Shown here: piece after piece, positions 24,957 to 35,600 of the stretch
Layout of the letters: the number at the start of each line of letters is the position of its first letter
Position numbering within the stretch: position 1 is the first letter of the stretch
Origin: DUML01 sp050949905
GTDB lineage: Bacteria > Bacillota > Desulfitobacteriia > Desulfitobacteriales > Syntrophobotulaceae
Assembly (NCBI GenBank): GCA_050949905.1
Contig: JBMNGP010000003.1
Location: 1-64,000 of the forward strand
Direction of reading: 5' to 3'
DNA length: 64,000 bases
The notes under the pieces: generated by a model
The model's database searches: none
What the model saw: the letters and a program-made list of their open reading frames with translations, nothing else
What the model was told of the DNA's origin: nothing
Translations under genes and position numbers: made by a program

Positions 24957-26684
24957 ATGAATGAAATAGATAATAGTTTATTTCAATTAATTGTTGAAAA
25001 CACCAAGGAAGGAATTATCGTCACCGACAGTGAGGAGTCCATTTTATATTTTAATCATGCAGCACAAAGTATCTTAGATATGCGGATTGAAAAAAACACG
25101 AATCTGTTTGGCATCTTGCCTTTGGATTTAGCCAATCGGAGTGAAAAAGGCCAGAAAGAAATGAAGTTGAGAGACAAAACAATATCCGTAAGAGTTAAAG
25201 ATTGTTCTTCAGTCGAGCATAAGGTTAGGCTATACTATGTTTCTGATATTTCCGAAAAGGTTCAACAGGAAGATCGATTGTTATGTTTGAATACCATACT
25301 AGATTCAATCAACGAAGGAGTTTTAGCCTCTAATATTGAGGGCGAGGTTTTTATTTTCAACAGTCAAATTGAACGCTTTGAAGGTCGTTCTCGGGAAAAA
25401 ATATTAGGGAAACATATAACAGATGTCTACGATGTTACTTCTGATACCAGCGAACAGCTTAGGGTGTTAAAAACAGGCAAACCATTAATAGATGTGAATC
25501 TGAATTATGTTACTAACGGCAAAGAGATTAATGTGGTGTCAAGTACTTATCCAATAATTAAAAACGGGCAATTAATTGCTGTGGTTTCGGTGAGTAGAAA
25601 TGTGACGGAAATTCGCCGCTTACTTGCCAAAACTGTGGAATTACAGGGTAAAATGTTTCACGGCAATAAAAATGTTTTGACAAATGGTACCAAATACACT
25701 TTTGCGGACATAATTGGGGAGAGTCCAGCTATTAAAGCAGTTATTAACAAAGCAAAAAAGGCGGCATATAGCATGTCCCCAGTTCTAATTTATGGTGAAA
25801 CAGGAACTGGAAAAGAACTTTTTGCACAGAGCATTCATAATGCTGGCCCGGAAAAGGATCAGCCTTTTGTTGCCGTAAATTGCGCGGCTATTCCGGAAAC
25901 TCTTTTAGAAAGCTTGTTGTATGGTACAGTGAAAGGTGCTTTTACCGGAGCGGAGGGATGCAAAGGTCTTTTTGAACAAGCAAACAAGGGCACCTTGTTC
26001 CTTGATGAAATTAATTCTATGTCTGTGTCACTCCAGGCCAAAATATTACGGGCTCTTCAAGAAAAAATGATTAGGAGAGTAGGGGCAGTGGCCGAAGTCC
26101 CTATTCAATGTAGGATCATTAGTTCAACTAACGTAGATCCGTGGCAATGCGTTATTAAAGGGTCTTTGCGTAAGGATCTTTACTACCGTTTGATGGTGAT
26201 CAATTTAAACATTCCGCCTTTAAGAAAAAGGCGAGATGACATTGACTTATTGGTTAAGTATTTTCTTCAAAAATATGCTCGATTGTATGGAAAGACTCAA
26301 ATTAGACTGTCTGATGAGTACTTAAAGGCACTAAAAAAACATGCCTGGCCTGGAAATGTAAGAGAACTTGAGCATGCCTTAGAGAGTTCTGTCGCAATGT
26401 TAGAGGATGAGGATGAGCTTTGTATACAGCATTTGCCAGCCCAAATTCGAAATAGATTTGGTCAAGAAAACAATTATAAATATATTTCATTAGCAGATAC
26501 TACGGAATCTCTGCAAGATATCCTAAAAAAGGTAGAAGAAAAGGTGATTATTAATGCTTTGCAAAATTGTAATGGTAATGTGTCCCGGGCAGCAAATGAT
26601 ATTGGTATAAGCCGTCAAAATTTACAATACCGAATTCGAAAGCTGCAAATTGGTAAAATGAATGGGGATATTACAGATAGTTAA
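24957..26684 (+). CDS. PAS-domain sigma-54-dependent transcriptional activator
   Basis: 575 aa. Two PAS domains (residues about 5-95 and 110-215), a sigma-54 interaction AAA+ domain with Walker A YGETGTGKELF, the sigma-54 contact loop KGAFTGAEG and Walker B GTLFLDEIN, and a C-terminal Fis-type helix-turn-helix (NVSRAANDIGISRQNLQYRIRK). It is last in the cluster and probably drives the -24/-12 promoters at 14265 and 23304 in response to a ligand or redox signal sensed by the PAS domains. It has its own ribosome site, GGGGGGTG. Confidence 0.93.
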   Translation: MNEIDNSLFQLIVENTKEGIIVTDSEESILYFNHAAQSILDMRIEKNTNLFGILPLDLANRSEKGQKEMKLRDKTISVRVKDCSSVEHKVRLYYVSDISEKVQQEDRLLCLNTILDSINEGVLASNIEGEVFIFNSQIERFEGRSREKILGKHITDVYDVTSDTSEQLRVLKTGKPLIDVNLNYVTNGKEINVVSSTYPIIKNGQLIAVVSVSRNVTEIRRLLAKTVELQGKMFHGNKNVLTNGTKYTFADIIGESPAIKAVINKAKKAAYSMSPVLIYGETGTGKELFAQSIHNAGPEKDQPFVAVNCAAIPETLLESLLYGTVKGAFTGAEGCKGLFEQANKGTLFLDEINSMSVSLQAKILRALQEKMIRRVGAVAEVPIQCRIISSTNVDPWQCVIKGSLRKDLYYRLMVINLNIPPLRKRRDDIDLLVKYFLQKYARLYGKTQIRLSDEYLKALKKHAWPGNVRELEHALESSVAMLEDEDELCIQHLPAQIRNRFGQENNYKYISLADTTESLQDILKKVEEKVIINALQNCNGNVSRAANDIGISRQNLQYRIRKLQIGKMNGDITDS

Positions 26685-26752
26685 CCAATGTCGTCAATTT
26701 AATCTTCAAATAAATTACAATGCTGATTTCTTATGGGAGTGAACATTCTTTA
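26685..26752. other. Short spacer before IS256
   Basis: Nothing recognisable in 68 bp between the regulator and the left end of the IS256 element. Confidence 0.4.
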
Positions 26753-28220
26753 GTGTAAATGGAATAATCCTCCAAAAAATTGTTAATAATAATACTGCAG
26801 CATAAATCGGGCAACGCTGAGGAGCGACCCAACACATGCTGTGGCTTATACGGTGAAACGGTGGGCTGTGAAGTCTGCCGTTTTCCATTTCACCGGTAAG
26901 CCCTAAGCGGATAAACCTCGGGAGTTTGAGGGCAGAGCCCTCAAAACCTTATGCCACAAACCTATCTGCAAAGAAGATCATAATCTGGCTATATGCCATT
27001 GCCCAGTCCCTTGATGGCTGCGTCCACTTCTTCGTAATCTCCTTAGCCGAAAGAAATACTACTTTTCGGATTGAATCATCTGTAGGAAAAATGGATTTCG
27101 TCTTAGTAAATTTCCGCACCATTCTGTGATAGGCTTCCACCACATTTGTCGTATAAATTAAATGCCGTATTTGTTCGGGATAGCTGAAAAACGTGGTGAG
27201 TTCTGCCCAGTTAGCGTCCCAGGACCGCAGAATGGATGGATACTTCCTATCCCATTTTTCCCTAAATTCCTCTTTTGCATACTCTGCATCTTCAAGATTT
27301 ACTGCTCCATATATTTTCTTGAGATCTGCACAGATTTCCTTCCTATCCTTGTACTGCACGAATTTGGTTGAATTCCGAATCTGATGGACTATGCATAGCT
27401 GCTGCTTCGTTTTCGGAAATACTGCATTAATTGCTTCACCAAGTCCTTTCAGGTTATCGTGGCAAGCAATGAATATGTCCTGTACTCCACGCTTTTTGAG
27501 GTCAGAGCAGATTGATGCGTAAAAACTTGCGCTCTCGTTTTCACTAATCCAGATCCCTAAGATGTCCTTCTGGCCATTCATATCAATGCCCAATACTGTA
27601 TAGACACATTTATTGATAATCTGGCTGTCCTTGCGACTTTTGAATATGATCCCATCAAAGTAGATGATAGGATAAATTGACTCTAGCGGCCGGTTCTGCC
27701 ACTCGTTCACTTCAGGCAAAATTTTGTCTGTTATTTTGGAAATCAGTGTCTGCGGAATTTCCACTCCGTAAATCTCACGCAGATTATCCTCAATATCTCG
27801 CTGACTCATGCCTTTTGCATACATTGCCATTATTTTTTGCTCGATCTCATCTGTCCGGGTCTGCCTCTTTTCGAGAACTTTTGGCTCAAACTCGCCGTTA
27901 CGATCACGTGGTACGGCAATTTCGCATTCCCCATAGTCACTAATGATGGTCTTGTGATTATAGCCATTACGGGAATTACCTGAATTATTTCCCGCTACGT
28001 CATGTTTTTCATACCCGAGATGTTCATCCATCTCTGCTTCGAGCATTTGCTCGATTGTTCCTGCAAATAGACGTTTTAACTTCGACTGAATATCTCCTGT
28101 GCTTTTACAGTCCTGCATTAGCAGCTTGACCAGTTCCATTTCCTTTTCACTAAGGATGTTTTTTGATGTTTTCATGGTATAACCTCCATTCTTCTATATG
28201 GAGATTATTTCCATTTACAC
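26753..28220 (-). mobile_element. IS256-family insertion sequence
   Basis: Inverted ends: GTGTAAATGGAATAATCCTCC from 26753 and, at the right, the complement of GTGTAAATGGAAATAATCTCC ending at 28220. No matching 8-9 bp duplication is visible in the flanks, and the right end lies only six bases from the neighbouring IS4 stop codon, so one side has probably been rearranged. A hairpin with 9-bp arms (TTTGAGGGC/GCCCTCAAA, about 26927-26947) lies just beyond the transposase stop. Confidence 0.8.
26949..28175 (-). CDS. IS256-family transposase
   Basis: 408 aa, full length. Family landmarks include MLEAEMDEHLGYEKHD, NSRNGYNHKTI, MYAKGMSQRDIEDNL, the DDE residues in IIYFDGIIFKSR and FIACHDNLKGL, and a late glutamate in TTNVVEAYHRMVRK. 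The frame is intact and the gene sits within defined inverted ends. Confidence 0.95.
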   Translation of the reverse strand: MKTSKNILSEKEMELVKLLMQDCKSTGDIQSKLKRLFAGTIEQMLEAEMDEHLGYEKHDVAGNNSGNSRNGYNHKTIISDYGECEIAVPRDRNGEFEPKVLEKRQTRTDEIEQKIMAMYAKGMSQRDIEDNLREIYGVEIPQTLISKITDKILPEVNEWQNRPLESIYPIIYFDGIIFKSRKDSQIINKCVYTVLGIDMNGQKDILGIWISENESASFYASICSDLKKRGVQDIFIACHDNLKGLGEAINAVFPKTKQQLCIVHQIRNSTKFVQYKDRKEICADLKKIYGAVNLEDAEYAKEEFREKWDRKYPSILRSWDANWAELTTFFSYPEQIRHLIYTTNVVEAYHRMVRKFTKTKSIFPTDDSIRKVVFLSAKEITKKWTQPSRDWAMAYSQIMIFFADRFVA

Positions 28221-28226
28221 GGATGA

Positions 28227-29704
28227 TTATTCAGCCTCAGGATGTGGTATCGCGTTCAAGAATGAATTCATTATCTCATTAGCCATTTTTTTACTGAGTA
28301 AGGGCAACTGACTTAGAACCTGACGAAGGGTATCAACAAGCAACATTAGAGATTGAGAGAGTTTTATATCTGCCAGCTCTTCTCTAAGGTAATAAAACAG
28401 ATCACCTAACGTTCTATCATCAGTGGCGTTTCTTGCTTCCTGTGATAACATGGCATATCTAAGGAATACAATGGATGTTGCTGCCACCTGCATGTCGTAA
28501 CTACGGCCTTGATACTCTTTAGCCAAAGAAAGATACGATTTGCAAACCTTGAAGAAAACCTCTATGTCCCAGCGTTTCCCATAGATTCGAACGATTTCTT
28601 CCTCACAAATGGAAAGATCGGTACAAAGAAGGGCAAGCCAATTATCAGAACGGCGGTCTTTTACAAAAACAATTCTGGCATCAATAAATTCATCAGAAGT
28701 TGCTGTTTTGTCTTCTCTAAGTTTGACGCAAGCCGAACCAATGATGTTTTTAGCATTAGATGCCGACTTAATCTTCTGATAAATGTCTTTGACGTTTTGC
28801 CATTGACCTTGGTATTGATAATGGATTTTCTCTGTTATACGGATCATTCCTATAACATCACGATTCTCCTTTTTTACACGGACTACGGTCTTTGGCATTG
28901 TGAACCAGCTATCAAACAGTACAAATTTCGCCGGGATATCCTTAGCACCACGAAGAAGGGTAAGCATGACATCAAGAGTTGACTGCCTAGCTTGAACTCG
29001 ACGTTTATAAGCAAGCGTCCGTTTGTCTACGGTCTTGGCTCCACAAAGCACATTTTCGTCCTTAGTTGAGCTTAGTAAGTTGAAGGAGATAGGAAGAAAG
29101 GTATTCCCGTCAGACCAGCCTAAAGTCAACATTCTGAAACCTTTACAGAATTTATGGCTGGTGTGATCAAACACTTTTGCCAGCAATTCAACCTTCTTGC
29201 TACGATTACGGCTGAAAAGTGAGTCGTCAAAAATAAGTACGGATTGACGATTCTTTTCGGTTAGTCGATTGTTTTTTGCAAGAGTTTTTTACCGAAAGTT
29301 GCAAATAATTTTTCCATAGTATTGCAACATTCTGGAATTTTAACTTGCAACTTTCGGTATTTTTATCTTACAACAAATAGTCGATCAATAAGCAATATTA
29401 GGTGTGTCATAATCATTCGAATAAACTTTTCCCAGTTAAAACGGCTATCATTAAGGAAGCGATAAGCAGTATTTTTCTTGAAAGATAATTCCTCGCTTTG
29501 TACAGCTAGGGTTCGAAAGAGATTTTTGCCGTGAAAAACCAGGGAAAATAATTCTTTTAGGACGACAGTGCAATGAATACCTGACTGTTTGTAGAAATTA
29601 CATTTAAGCAGCATTTTTGAAATATTAAACTGGCTAAAAAAACAGTCAATTCGAGACTCAAGCATCTGTTTTTTGCTTTCATTATTTGATATAATACTGG
29701 TCAT
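28227..29704 (-). pseudogene. IS4-family transposase gene broken by a small palindromic insertion
   Basis: Read on the minus strand. 29704-29366 encodes the N-terminal part (ending LLIDRLFVVR), and from about 29285 to 28227 the rest (KTLAKNNRLTEKNRQSVLIF..., then FDSWF and the YGKRWDIEVFFK glutamate motif). The two parts are in different frames; removing about 80 bp at 29286-29365 joins them in frame. That interval is the MITE-like palindrome. The catalytic core itself has no other visible stop. The left end of the IS is missing or adjoins IS256. Confidence 0.8.
29290..29359. mobile_element. MITE-like palindromic insertion, about 70-80 bp
   Basis: TACCGAAAGTTGCAA (29290-29304) and TTGCAACTTTCGGTA (29345-29359) are perfect 15-bp inverted ends around a 40-bp AT-rich centre with no coding capacity. 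It disrupts the IS4 transposase reading frame. The terminal TA dinucleotides would fit a TA target. Confidence 0.65.
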
Positions 29705-30004
29705 GGGAAACCTCCTAGCGGCTGGTATTATTGGGTTTTGGCCAATTCAATTATACCATTCCAAGGGGGTTTTCTGTTGTTTTAATGTGCGTTTCTATAT
29801 GAATTTTTCAAAGATCAAGCCCATACTGTTAGTGGGAAAGTTGAGTTAGTTATTATTTAATGAAATTTTCTGATAGTAAATAGCATACGAACATATTTTC
29901 TTTAAAATTATGATTATTAGAAGGATTGGGAGAAAAAATGTAGAAATATTACTTTGCATCCAATCCTTAGATATGAATTAAAATGAGTATAAAGGAGAAA
30001 AATT
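29705..30004. other. Spacer between IS4 remnant and the phosphorothioation operon
   Basis: The first ~70 bp probably belong to the IS4 right end. A GGCCAATTCAATTATACC stretch and a T/G-rich tract follow. The last part holds an inverted repeat (29921-29968) and the AAAGGAG ribosome site of the next gene. Confidence 0.4.
29921..29968. promoter_or_regulatory. Inverted repeat upstream of the sspD-like gene
   Basis: AAGGATTGG (29921-29929) and CCAATCCTT (29960-29968), perfect 9-bp arms with a 30-bp gap, ending 36 bp before the start codon. Operator or leader hairpin; not tested. Confidence 0.4.
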
Positions 30005-31639
30005 GTGAAAGTTTATTGGTGTAACAAATGCAAGGCTCCAATAATAAATCACAAAACTTGTTATTGTGGTTCTGAATCAAGTTATATGTCAACAGACGCC
30101 CGGCCGGTATTTCCTGAAGAAAGACATTTATTATACATAATTACCGGTAATAAACGATTTATTGAGGAACCTGTATGGAGAGGAAAAAATACAAAATATT
30201 TTATTAATGGCAAACCTGAAGTAATTACTTTAGACTTTATCGACCAAATAACAAATTTTAAAGAAATTTCAGATTATTTAAAAAATGTTGATTTAACAGA
30301 GGATTATCGTAAATTTCAGCTTGAAATCAACAAATTTGTTTTAAATAATGAGCAGCATTTTTTGCGTATGGAGTATAAAGCTATCGAATTTATAAAAAAG
30401 GTGGTATTAGAAAGACCAAACAGTATAAAAGTTGTTAGTTTCAGCGGCGGGAAAGATTCTACAGTTGTTTCACATCTAGTCAGGAGGGCATTATCAACCT
30501 CCGCAGTTTTACATTTATTCGGCAATACAACATTGGAATATCCTCATACCTATGAATATATTAGGAGATTTCGGACAGAAAATCCCCGCACGCCGTTTTT
30601 TATTTCAAAATCCAATCATGGTTTTATGGAATTATGTAAAAGCATGGGACCTCCAAGTCGGGTTATGAGTTGGTGCTGTACTGTTTTCAAAACAGGGCCT
30701 TTAAATAACATGATCCACAGTTTTGCCAAGGACAAAAAGTTATTAACTTTTTATGGTATCCGGGGAGTAGAATCCATTGAAAGAAACAAGTATCAAGATG
30801 TTATTGATGTAGATTTTGGAGGATTTCATAAAGATTCAAATGTGAGTATAAGCCCAAAAATCACGCAGCAGTTGGTAACCTCACCGATTTTTGAATGGCT
30901 TGATATTGACATTTGGTTGTACATACTTACGCATAATCTTGACTTTAATGAAGGATACAGGCTAGGTTTTTCCAGGGTTGGCTGCTGGTGCTGTCCTAAT
31001 GATTCCAAATGGTCTGAGTTTTTAGCACGTATATATATTCCAGATCAATATAAAGAATGGAATAACTTTTTAATTCAATTTGCGTCAAAAATAGGGAAAC
31101 CTGATCCTGAGGTTTATGTAAAAACTGGTAAGTGGAAGGCAAGACAGGGCGGAGCCGGACTTAATAATAACCAAATTTACGTGGAAGCAAAGCCTTGTGT
31201 TGATGAAGAGTTCGGGAGAACTTTTTCTTTGGCGAAACCTATCAGCCCTGAGCTTTATGAATATTTCCGGCCTTTTGGTGTTGTATCACGGGAACTGGGC
31301 AGGAAATTGCTTAATGAAGTTCTGATATTGGACAGGACAACCAAGAAGCCCATAATTAAGCTGCAGGGAGCAAATAATTCCTACACTTTGAAGGTAGTAT
31401 GTATTAATCCTACTAATTACCGACTTTTATCTCAACGCATTGACTGTCAATTGCGAAAATACCAGTCATGTATTGGGTGCCTTGGATGTGTGAGTATTTG
31501 CCCATATAATGCAATTTCTTACGCAGATGGTACTTATAAGATTTTAGAAAATAAATGTAAAGGCTGCCTCCAATGTATTAACCCCTGGAAGGGGGGCTGT
31601 TTAATGACTAAGGTGTTAGCTTTTCGGAGAGGAGTTTAA
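30005..31639 (+). CDS. sspD: SspD-like PAPS-reductase-family ATP pyrophosphatase with zinc ribbon and ferredoxin domain
   Basis: 544 aa from a GTG with AAAGGAG. Order of domains: N-terminal zinc ribbon (C6, C9, C19, C21); PP-loop ATP pyrophosphatase with SGGKDS (147-152), followed by SWCCTVFKTGP and GCWCCPND cysteine pairs that may hold an Fe-S centre; C-terminal ferredoxin-like segment from about residue 486 with CIGCLGCVSICP and CKGCLQC. PAPS-reductase-like proteins activate the DNA backbone by adenylation for sulfur insertion in DndC and SspD. The added ferredoxin would supply electrons, as in archaeal PAPS-reductase homologues. It is first of four tightly spaced genes (4-11 bp gaps) matching the Ssp set. 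Confidence 0.85.
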   Translation: MKVYWCNKCKAPIINHKTCYCGSESSYMSTDARPVFPEERHLLYIITGNKRFIEEPVWRGKNTKYFINGKPEVITLDFIDQITNFKEISDYLKNVDLTEDYRKFQLEINKFVLNNEQHFLRMEYKAIEFIKKVVLERPNSIKVVSFSGGKDSTVVSHLVRRALSTSAVLHLFGNTTLEYPHTYEYIRRFRTENPRTPFFISKSNHGFMELCKSMGPPSRVMSWCCTVFKTGPLNNMIHSFAKDKKLLTFYGIRGVESIERNKYQDVIDVDFGGFHKDSNVSISPKITQQLVTSPIFEWLDIDIWLYILTHNLDFNEGYRLGFSRVGCWCCPNDSKWSEFLARIYIPDQYKEWNNFLIQFASKIGKPDPEVYVKTGKWKARQGGAGLNNNQIYVEAKPCVDEEFGRTFSLAKPISPELYEYFRPFGVVSRELGRKLLNEVLILDRTTKKPIIKLQGANNSYTLKVVCINPTNYRLLSQRIDCQLRKYQSCIGCLGCVSICPYNAISYADGTYKILENKCKGCLQCINPWKGGCLMTKVLAFRRGV

Positions 31640-31643
31640 TAAT

Positions 31644-32591
31644 ATGGCATACGCACGACATGAGACTTTTTATATTAGAGATGGATGGTTAAGAAAAGGA
31701 CTGAAATTAGTAGAAAAGAAAGGATTTGATTTTTTTAACAGTAATGATGCCCCTGAGGAATTAGGTATTGGGAAGAACATGGTTCAATCACTTAAATTTT
31801 GGCTTCAAGCAACAAACATGGTAGAAAGCGAGGGGGAGCGGAAAAACGAGCCTTCGGATTTTGCAAAAATTATTTCTAAATATGACCCTTATTTTGAAGA
31901 TGAAGCTACATTATGGCTAATTCATTACTATTTAGTAACAAATAAAAACCAAGCAACGACGTGGTTCTGGTTTTTTAATGTTTTTAATCATAAAGAATTT
32001 GACGAGGAAACATTTTTATTTTGGTTAAATAATTTTACCAAAACAGAAGGTACTACTGTTGCAGCAAGTTCCTTAAGAAAGGATTACCAGTGCCTAATTA
32101 ATTCCTACCTCTTAGAAAAATCTAATGGTAAAAATAATTCGCCGGAAGAGAATATCAATTGCCCCCTAAGGGGGCTCATGTTAATTAAAAAGACCGGGCC
32201 AAAAACATATAGACTGAATCAAATAAATAGGGCTAGTTTGCATCCTTTAATTGTTTTTTATGCAATATCTAATTGGCCTAATATATATCATAGGAATAAT
32301 TCGAAAAAAAATGATGATTATGATTTAAATAAAAACGATTTCTGTAAATGTGACAATCAATCCATAATTGAAAAAAGATATGACAAAACTACTATATCAA
32401 ATATTTTAGATGACCAATGTAATGCGGGTAAAGTATTTAATTTAAACTATGAAGACTTGATATATTTTTTGGAAAAACTACAGGATTTAGGTTATTTATC
32501 TGTAACAAGAACAGCAGGAATGGATGCAGTGAATATAGAGCAAATGACTCCAATAGAAATTTTAGAGACTTATTACCAAAACAAAGAGTGA
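31644..32591 (+). CDS. sspB: SspB-like DUF4007 protein (DNA nickase of Ssp systems)
   Basis: 315 aa. The N-terminus RHETFYIRDGWLRKGLKLV...FFNSNDAPEELGIGKNMVQSLKFWLQAT is the DUF4007 signature. In characterised SspABCD systems the DUF4007 protein is the strand nickase that opens DNA for single-strand phosphorothioation. The region after residue ~200 is variable and charged. It starts four bases after sspD ends and is followed nine bases later by sspC, so the genes are co-translated. Confidence 0.82.
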   Translation: MAYARHETFYIRDGWLRKGLKLVEKKGFDFFNSNDAPEELGIGKNMVQSLKFWLQATNMVESEGERKNEPSDFAKIISKYDPYFEDEATLWLIHYYLVTNKNQATTWFWFFNVFNHKEFDEETFLFWLNNFTKTEGTTVAASSLRKDYQCLINSYLLEKSNGKNNSPEENINCPLRGLMLIKKTGPKTYRLNQINRASLHPLIVFYAISNWPNIYHRNNSKKNDDYDLNKNDFCKCDNQSIIEKRYDKTTISNILDDQCNAGKVFNLNYEDLIYFLEKLQDLGYLSVTRTAGMDAVNIEQMTPIEILETYYQNKE

Positions 32592-32600
32592 GGGTGAATC

Positions 32601-35600
32601 ATGGCGGATCAAATGTTAAGAATATCACCCGGGTTTCAATACTCGGTTAATATTAAACATGATATTGATAATGGGTTAAAAATATCATCTTATATACCAA
32701 CAGAAAAGGCAATTCTCTTATTAGAAGACTTGGTTAAATCACTAAATCCACAATCCCATGACAGATCTAGATTAGTTGTGGGACCATACGGTACTGGGAA
32801 ATCACACTTAGTTGCTGTATTTGGAGCTATTTTAAGGCATAAATTAGATTATAAGTTCTTTGAGCCCATTTTAGAAAAGATATCGGCTAGCAACAAACCG
32901 AAACTGGCAAAAGAATTGGGAGATATCGCTTTGCACCGGAGGTTTCTCACAGTTATTATTAATGGAAATGGAAAAAACTTGGAACAAAGTTTAATGGCTG
33001 GTTTACAAAAAGCATTAAAGGAAGAAGGGTTAGAGGATATCATTCCCGATACTATATATTCCCAAATTCAAACAAAAATTAAATCTTGGAAAAATGAATA
33101 TCAAATTACATATGATTCTTTTAAAAGTTTATTAAATAAAGAATCCGGAATCACTTTGGATGAGTTTACATCATTATTGGATAATTGTGACCCGAAGAGT
33201 CATCAAATTTTTCGTTCTTTATATCCGGAGCTTACCTCTGGATCGGATTTTAATCCCTTTCACGTATCTGATACAGCTGAGCTATACCATGATATTGCCA
33301 TAAAAATTAAAGATAAATTCAACGGCATCAATGTAATTTTTGATGAGTTTAATAAATATTTAGAGAGTGCAGTTAAATCACAGGAGTTATTGGATTTAAA
33401 ACCCCTGCAGGATTTCGCGGAAATGTGTAACCGGAGTGAGGAACATCAAGTTCATTTAATCATTGTATCTCATCAGCATATATCCCAATATGCCTCAAAA
33501 CTTTCACTTGATTTGGTTAACGAATGGAGAAAGGTAGAGGGACGTTTTAAGCCATTTGAACTGACTCAGAATTCGGCCAAAACCTATAATCTTATTTCTA
33601 AGGTAATTATAAAAAATCAGGTAAAATGGCAAGAATTTACCAATATATTTCATGACAAACTGCAATATTTAAGTGATAAGGCAAATTTATTTGGACTTTT
33701 TAAAGAATTGTCTCAGGGTGAATTGCATGAATGGGTTGTAAAAGGATGTTTCCCTTTACATCCGGTTACCACTTTTTGTTTGCCCAGATTGTCAAATAAA
33801 ATTGCCCAGAACGAGCGAACTTTATTTACTTTTTTAGCAACTAATGATTTTTACTCTCTTGGTAAATTTATTGAAGAATACAATGAGGGGATTTTTAACT
33901 TAGTTACCATTGATGTTCTTTTTGATTATTTTTCTGATTTAATGAAAAAACAAAACTATAATGATCCGATTTTTAATGTTTGGGTTCAAGTAAATAGGTC
34001 AATTCAGAAGCTAGCAGAACCTAATGTTAAAGCGGAAAGATTCCTAAAAGCCTTAGGAATTATAAAAATTGTTTCTGAGGAGCAAAGTCTACCACCAACA
34101 ACGGAAATCTTAAAGTTTGCTCTGTCAGAAACAACAAATAATGATGAATACGAGGAAATAATTAAGCTTTTATCAAGTGATAAAATTATATATATCCGGA
34201 AGAGCGACGGGCATATTCATTTTTTTGATGGAAGTGACGTGGATTTCAATGATGAAATCCTAAAAGTAAAAGGTACCTATAAATATCAACCGATGTTTAA
34301 TATAAGTCGTATATTAAATGAGTATTTTTTACCGTATCCAATTTTGGCTAATAGATATAATGACCAGAATGAAATGACCAGGTATTTCTGGCCAAAGTTC
34401 TACACCTATGAGGAATTAGTACAGGGTGTTGATTGGGACAAGGAACTGATAGATTTGGGATATGCTGATGGAATTCTTGCTTTGGTAGTGCTTTCTGAGG
34501 AGAATATGGAAATATCTGTTGAAAAACTGTTTGAAAGTAATAGGCACGATCAAATACTCTTTGCTATAAGCAGTGTTAAATTAAATATAGCAGAAATTCT
34601 ATTTGATTACCAGGCGTTAGAACTTTTGAAAATGGATAAGAAGTTTGTGGAACAAGATCCTAAGGTACTGGTGGAATTAGAGGCCTATTTAGATGATTAT
34701 GAGGAACAAATAAAATTAGAGTTGTCAAAGCTAACGGAACCGAGATCGGGTCTTGTTAATTACTACTATCTAGGTAAAAGAATCGAGAATATTAATTCCG
34801 GCGCCAAACTATCTCGATGTGTTTCTAATATCTGTGAAAAAGTTTTCTGCTTGTCTCCTAAGATCAATAACGAACTAATAAACAAAAATAGCATTACTTC
34901 TACAATTAGTACCGCAAGGAAAAAGGTGATTTCCGGTATCTTGGAACAACATCTCAAACCTAATTTAGGGTTGACCGGGTTCGGACCTGATGTTTCTATC
35001 TTTCGTTCTTTACTAGTAAGAACTGGCATTTTTGAGGAACGGGAAGACCAAGTGATTTTAGGAAAGCCGAAAGAAGAAAACTTGGCTTATATCATACATA
35101 GGATCGATGAATGGATATTAGACAGTTCAAGTAAGAGCAAAAATATGGAAGAGATATATGCAATACTTCGAAAGCCTCCCTATGGGGTAAGACTTGGTAT
35201 TATACCAATTATTATAGCTTTAAGTCTAAGGAAATACTCAGGTTATATGGTTATCAAAGATTCTAGGGGTATTGAACAGCCTTTTTCCCCGGAGGTGTTA
35301 GATGCAATGTCCAAACACCCTAATAATTATTATCTTGAGCTTGAATCCTGGGATTCAGCAAAAGAAGAATACATAAAACAGTTGTCAATTTTGTATAGTG
35401 AATTTATTAATAAAACCAAGGCGTCTTCTAATAGACTTTTCCCGGTGGCCATGGGTTTAAAGAACTGGTTTATATCTCTGCCCAAGTTTACCCGGGAGAC
35501 ACAATTGGGGAGTGAGTTTGCTGAATTAAAAAGAGTATTAAGGAGTCCATCAACTGATTCTAAAGAATTGTTATTAAAGAAGATACCAAAGAGTATTTGT

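Noticed and set aside
28509..28982. 157-aa plus-strand frame inside the IS4 gene
   Set aside because: Shadow of the minus-strand transposase, which carries clear family motifs.
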